This document shows, in pieces, positions 63,915 to 64,000 of a stretch of DNA of 64,000 nt. Every line of letters starts with the position of its first letter. Within the stretch, counting starts at the first letter, position 1. The notes below the pieces were generated by a model. The model was not told where the DNA came from. It saw nothing but the letters and a program-made list of their open reading frames with translations, and did not search any database. The position numbers were made by a program, and so were the translations under genes. Origin of the DNA: an uncultured Porphyromonadaceae bacterium (GTDB lineage Bacteria; Bacteroidota; Bacteroidia; Bacteroidales; Muribaculaceae); contig URAU01000007.1 of NCBI GenBank assembly GCA_900545955.1, forward strand, positions 62,001 to 126,000, read 5' to 3'.

Positions 63915-64000
63915 GTTTTATGGTTTGGGGGTTAAGTTTGCAGCAGGAAATCCGGGAATCAATATCCCGTATATGTGGATGGCGAGAGGCGGTGCAGCTC

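Noticed and set aside
60786..63935. A 1,049-codon open frame on the plus strand across the beta-galactosidase gene, with similar long antisense frames at 27329-29275, 14663-16360 and 36682-38163
   Set aside because: They mirror real genes in GC-rich DNA, have compositions of reverse-frame translations and no recognisable domains, while the opposite strands encode clear families.

Overview
The window looks like chromosome of a Bacteroidota (order Bacteroidales) species, most likely a gut Muribaculaceae member; the family is inference, the phylum is well supported. The evidence is a SusC/SusD pair, several Bacteroidota-restricted families (DUF4295 beside ribosomal protein L33, DUF4421, DUF4199, DUF6452-like and DUF6048-like proteins, a sorting-domain S8 protease), almost no Shine-Dalgarno sequences, and many copies of the Bacteroidota promoter (TTG, 19-21 bases, TAnnTTTG). 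Base composition is GC-rich in genes and AT-rich in the intergenic regions. I see no phage, IS element, integrase, rRNA or CRISPR array.

Layout. 1-5.7 kb: end of rpmG, a DUF4295 gene, a MerR regulator divergent from alaS, then gmd-fcl (GDP-L-fucose synthesis). 5.7-11.5 kb: clostripain-like lipoprotein, MscS channel, DUF3109 protein, and an operon of two rhomboids plus an EEP phosphatase/nuclease. 11.6-18.1 kb: M3 peptidase, small HTH protein, long-chain acyl-CoA ligase, thioredoxin-like lipoprotein, VanZ protein. 18.4-22.1 kb: recJ and recQ. 22.5-24.1 kb: a stand-alone amino-acid adenylation-like protein that has lost catalytic residues. 24.4-34.3 kb: secreted S8 protease and a SusC-SusD-lipoprotein operon, plausibly a peptide or protein acquisition locus. 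34.9-36.5 kb: DUF4421 outer-membrane protein and a small membrane-anchored protein. 36.5-46.7 kb: housekeeping genes mostly on the minus strand (rnr, gyrB, argR, waaA/kdtA, gltX, an HD protein, ilvE). 46.7-48.6 kb: AT-rich regulatory region, ECF-like sigma factor and a candidate small RNA. 48.7-51.4 kb: GH51 arabinofuranosidase, a roughly 186-bp imperfect palindrome and a small exported protein. 51.5-54.1 kb: adenylation enzyme - GNAT - esterase operon. 54.2-60.5 kb: tRNA-Pro(GGG), MATE exporter, TPR protein, DUF4199, GT2, DUF6452-like, DUF6048-like, rpiB. 60.7-63.9 kb: GH2 beta-galactosidase.

How the genes work together. The S8 protease, SusC/D and associated lipoprotein suggest degradation and uptake of proteinaceous nutrients, while GH51 and GH2 enzymes indicate plant or host glycan use. 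gmd-fcl and kdtA feed surface polysaccharide and LPS. The most novel locus is the three-gene adenylation/acetyltransferase/esterase operon (51,532-54,093), apparently a minimal amino-acid-modifying pathway without a carrier protein in sight; a distant paralogue of its adenylation enzyme, degenerate at two catalytic lysine positions, lies about 27 kb away.
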